From Rutidosis leptorrhynchoides (taxonomy: Eukaryota > Streptophyta > Magnoliopsida > Asterales > Asteraceae), in assembly GCF_046630445.1 (NCBI RefSeq), contig NC_092338.1, positions 225,502,501-225,566,500 of the forward strand: DNA of 64,000 nt, written 5' to 3'. The notes beneath the pieces are model-generated. The model saw only the letters and a list, made by a program, of their open reading frames with translations. It did no database searches and was not told the DNA's origin. Below, piece by piece: positions 60,575-64,000 of the stretch. A program made the position numbers and the translations under genes. How positions within the stretch are numbered: the stretch's first letter is position 1; each line of letters opens with the position of its first letter.

Positions 60575-61258
60575 TTAATAAATAAGGCGTTCAGCAAAGG
60601 CAATAAAGACATGTAATTCATACGTCCAGAAACAAGTCATGCATTCTGGTTTTACTAATACCACTTCCCATCCTTGGTTTTGTGGAACATAACCGTTGTG
60701 ACCGATAGTAAGACAATGTGTTGTAACGTCATCAAAAGGATGAAGGTTACGTAATGACCAACAGTCTCGTAATAACCTAAAAACCTCATTTCTTACCCCA
60801 ATTACCGACTCCATCACTTGTGGGAACGTTTTGTTTAATAGTTGTAGCCCGATGTTCTTGTTCTTACTTTGGTGAGAAGCGAACATTACTAACCTGTAAG
60901 CATAACATGCTTCTTTATGTTGCATGTTAGCCGCTTTTTCTAAATCACGAAGTCCTATATTCGGATATATTGAGTCAAAATCATTTCTTAACCCGTTGCG
61001 TAAAATAGCATTTGGGTTCCCCGCAATATATGCGTCAAAGTAAACACATCGTAACTTATGGATTTCCCAATGTGATATCCCTCATCTTTCGAACAAAAGC
61101 CTTTTATAAATCAAGGCATTCTTGGAACATTCTTCGAATGTCTTACAAACTAATCTCGCCTTAAATAGCTGTGCCGAGGAATTCTCACCGACTCTAGACA
61201 AGATTTCATCAATCATGTCTCCGGGTAGGACTCTTAAAATATTGGGTTGTCTATCCAT
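60575..61258 (-). pseudogene. F-box protein of element D, one premature stop
   Basis: It has 228 codons including the stop, the same length and place as 31490-32173. The start ATG at 61258 and the F-box (VLPGDMIDEILSRVGENSS) are kept. A TGA at codon 59 (61084-61082) replaces the Trp of the young copy. The remaining frame (from about 60925) still shows the Sel1-like part and the CMTCFW terminus but differs from the young copy at about a dozen residues. It is non-functional as it stands. Confidence 0.85.
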
Positions 61259-61396
61259 TTTGTGTTTTTATACTGTAAAATAGACAAGAGTTAGATTCAT
61301 AAAAAAAAATACTTATTAATACAAGCAATTTTTACATATATCATAAAGCATAAGCACACTATATTACATATATTACACCACACGAATACAACTATC

Positions 61397-61993
61397 TTAT
61401 TCTGACTCGCTCGTTTCTTCTTCTTTGGTTTTGGTTAGTTTTGCCAAGTTTCTAGGGATATATGATGTTCCCCTAATACGAGCCGTCGTTTTCCACATTG
61501 GTTTAGAAAAACCTGGTGGTTTAGAGGTTCCCGGGTTATTGTCACAACTTAAGAAATACGGGTGTTGACGATACATATAAAGTTCATTGGGTTTGGAATC
61601 AAATTTCTCAATTTTTATGCCCTTTCCCTTATTGATCTCTTTTGCCTTATTAAATTGTGTTGGGGTAATTTCTATAACATCATCGGAATCCTTGTCGGGA
61701 TCCGATTCATCGGAGAATTGGTAATCCTCCCAATACTTTGCTTCCTTGGCGGAAACACCATTGACCATAATTAACTTTGGTCGGTTGGTTGACGATTTTC
61801 TTCTACTTAACCGTTTTATTATTTCCCCCACTGGTCCTATTTCTTCTTCCGGTTCCGAATCTTCTTCCGGTTCCGACTCTTCTTCCGGTTCCTCTTCGGG
61901 AACTTGTGAATCAGTCCACGAATCATTCCAATTTACATTTGACTCTTCATTATTATTAGGTGAGTCAATGGGACTTGTTCTAGAGGTAGACAT
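61397..61993 (-). CDS. ORF1 of element D, acidic protein, open
   Basis: It encodes 198 residues and is homologous to 30718-31350. The acidic block has fewer EEESEP units, which accounts for the length difference. The conserved central (AKYWEDYQFSDESDPD) and C-terminal (RIRGTSYIPRNLAK) parts remain. It is the only ORF of element D without a stop. Whether it is expressed is unknown; the survival may be chance given its short length. Confidence 0.6.
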   Translation of the reverse strand: MSTSRTSPIDSPNNNEESNVNWNDSWTDSQVPEEEPEEESEPEEDSEPEEEIGPVGEIIKRLSRRKSSTNRPKLIMVNGVSAKEAKYWEDYQFSDESDPDKDSDDVIEITPTQFNKAKEINKGKGIKIEKFDSKPNELYMYRQHPYFLSCDNNPGTSKPPGFSKPMWKTTARIRGTSYIPRNLAKLTKTKEEETSESE

Positions 61994-62089
61994 CTATCAC
62001 ATAATATCAAACGCATTAAGAGATTAATATATCACATAATATTCACATGTTAAAAATATATAGTTTCCAACAAAATTTGTTAAGCAATC

Positions 62090-62202
62090 ATTTTTCAAGT
62101 AAACACGGTTGAAGTCCAAACTCACTAATGCATTCTAACAAACTCGATAAGACACACTAATACTAAATTCTAGTTCTCTAAGACCAACACTCGGATACCA
62201 AC
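62090..62202 (-). promoter_or_regulatory. Primer binding site and conserved leader (element D)
   Basis: Minus strand: TGGTATCCGAG (62200-62190) then the shared leader; the first GCATTAGTGTGTC word is changed (AGTATTAGTGTGTC) and the second is kept. Confidence 0.65.
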
Positions 62203-64000
62203 TGAAATGTCCCGTTCATATTGATTATAAACGTTCCATATTAATTGATTTCGTTGCTAGGTTTTGACCTCTATATGAGACATTTTTCAAAGACTGCATT
62301 CATTTTTAAAACAATCATAACCTTTATTTTATCAATAAAGGTTTCAAAAGCATTACGTAGATTATCAAATAATGATAATCTAAAATATACTGTTTACACA
62401 CGACCATTACATAATGGTTTACAATAGAAATATATTACATCGACATATGTTTCTTGAATGCAGTTTTTACATAATATCATACAAACATGGACTCCAAATC
62501 TTGTCCTTATTTTAGTATGCAACAGCGGAAGCTCTTAATATTCACCTGAGAATAAACATGCTTTAAACGTCAACAAAAATGTTGGTGAGTTATAGGTTTA
62601 ACCTATATATATCAAATCGTAACAATAGACCACAAGATTTCATATTTCAATATACATCCCATACATAGAGATAAAAATCATTCATATGGTGAACACCTGG
62701 TAACCGACATTAACAAGATGCATATATAAGAATATCCCCATCATTCCGGGACACCCTTCGGATATGATATAAATTTCAAAGTACTAAAGCATCCGGTACT
62801 TTGGATGGGGTTTGTTAGACCCAATAGATCTATCTTTATGATTCGCGTCAATTAGGGTGTCTGTTCCCTAATTCTTAGATTACCAGACTCAATAAAAAGG
62901 GGCATATTCGATTTCGATAATTCAACCATAGAATGTAGTTTCACGTATTTGTGTCTATTTTGTAAATCATTTATAAAACCTGCATGTATTCTCATCCCAA
63001 AATTATTAGATTTTAAAAGTGGGACAATAACTCACTTTCACAGATTTTTACTTCGTCGGGAAGTAAGACTTGGCCACTGGTCGATTCACGAACCTATATC
63101 AAATATGTACATATATATCAAAGTATATTCAAAATATATTTACAACACTTTTAATACATTTTGATGTTTTAAGTTTATTAAGTCAGCTGTCCTCGTTAGT
63201 AACCTACAACTAGTTGTCCAACGTTAGATGTACAGAAAAAAAATTGATATATATTATCTTGAATCAATCCACGACCCAGTGTATACACGTCTCAGGCTAG
63301 ATCACAACTCAAAGTATATATATTTTTGGAATCAACCTCAACCCTGTATAGCTAACTCCCACATTACTGCATATAGAGTGTCTATGGTTGTTCCAAATAA
63401 TATATACACATGGGTCGATATGATATGTCAAAACATTTGCATATGTGTCTATGGTATCCCAAGATTACATAATATATTAGAATACATGTATAATACAATA
63501 TAAGTTAACTAGGATATGATTAATATAGATTTGTTACCAATTTTCACGTTGCTACAACAAGAAAAATTATCCAATCTTGTTTTACCCATAACTTCTTCAT
63601 TTTAAATCCGTTTTGAGTGAATCAAATTGCTATGGTTTCATATTGAACTCTATTTTATGAATCTAAACAGAAAAATTATAGGTTTATAGTCGGAAATATA
63701 AGTTACAAGTCATTTTTGTAAAGGTAGTCATTTCAGTCGAAAGAACGATGTCTAGATGACCATTTTAGAAAACATACTTCCACTTTGAGTTTAACCATGA
63801 TTTTCGGATATAGTTTCATGTTCATAAGAAAAATCATTTTCCCAGAAGAACAACTTTTAAATCAAATTTTATCATAGTTTTTAATTAACTAACCCAAAAT
63901 AGCAAGCGGTGTTACTACGACGGCGTAAATTCGGTTTTACGGTGTTTTTCGTGTTTTCAGGTTTTAAATCATTAAGTTAGCATTTCATATAGATATAGAA
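62203..64000 (-). repeat. 5' LTR of element D, truncated by window end
   Basis: It starts TGAAATGTCCC on the plus strand (the LTR 3' end in element orientation) and matches 48989-49738 plus 53001-54040. The conserved core is at 62778-62850. It lacks the solo-LTR insertion, which places that event after integration of D. Confidence 0.9.

Overview
This window is plant nuclear DNA, very AT-rich, and almost entirely transposable elements. I see no intact ordinary host gene. Everything points to a large, repeat-dense eudicot genome. The long LTRs beginning TGTGACGACCC or TGTAGTGACCC with a TGGTATC-type primer site, and the chromodomain Ty3/gypsy polyprotein, remind me most of daisy-family (Asteraceae) repeats. 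That assignment is inference from pattern memory, not a search.

Layout. 1-2297: pieces of two opposed, older LTRs. 2298-3784 and 11453 to about 17230: the tail and 3' LTR of a first TGTGACGACCC element (B), split by later insertions. 3785-11447: a complete non-autonomous LTR element (A; target duplication ATATA in an AT microsatellite), with one small ORF, an antisense hydrophobic mini-ORF and a SINE in one LTR. About 11930-16800: a mosaic of same-strand host-gene exon fragments (adenine DNA glycosylase MutY/MUTYH, an unidentified exon, an AP2/AINTEGUMENTA-like exon, an inactive LRR receptor kinase exon, and the last three exons of RNA polymerase II subunit NRPB4), ending near CGCG hairpins; a Helitron-like transduplicate is the best guess. 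About 17240-48988: the 5' part of a Tat/Ogre-type gypsy element, whose gag is cut by a four-level nest.

The nest is bounded by exact 5-bp duplications. A plus-strand solo LTR (18318-47065, GAACC) lies in the Tat gag. A minus-strand non-autonomous element C (22034-46532, GGATG) lies in that LTR. A young plus-strand autonomous chromovirus (27258-40374, TGTTG) lies in C. Further right, a second, older minus-strand copy of the same chromovirus (D, 48989 to beyond 64000) cuts the Tat protease region and itself carries a solo LTR (49739-53000, CTTGT) in its 3' LTR.

How the parts relate. The two chromovirus copies encode, in order, an acidic ORF1, an F-box protein resembling the plant At1g67623/At2g35280 family, and a 1523-codon gag-protease-RT-RNase H-integrase-chromodomain frame. 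The young copy has an intact F-box ORF but one in-frame stop and changes at a reverse-transcriptase catalytic aspartate and a zinc-knuckle cysteine. The old copy has five stops and a changed integrase catalytic glutamate. The non-autonomous elements A and C lack pol but share with the chromovirus a leader of about 110 nt after the primer site, a CGGGTA-N5-TACCCG palindrome, the hairpin plus polypurine-tract-like end, and a 70-bp LTR core. This fits an autonomous/parasite pair using common cis signals. The F-box-bearing retrotransposon and the antisense mini-gene of the parasite family are the most interesting observations.
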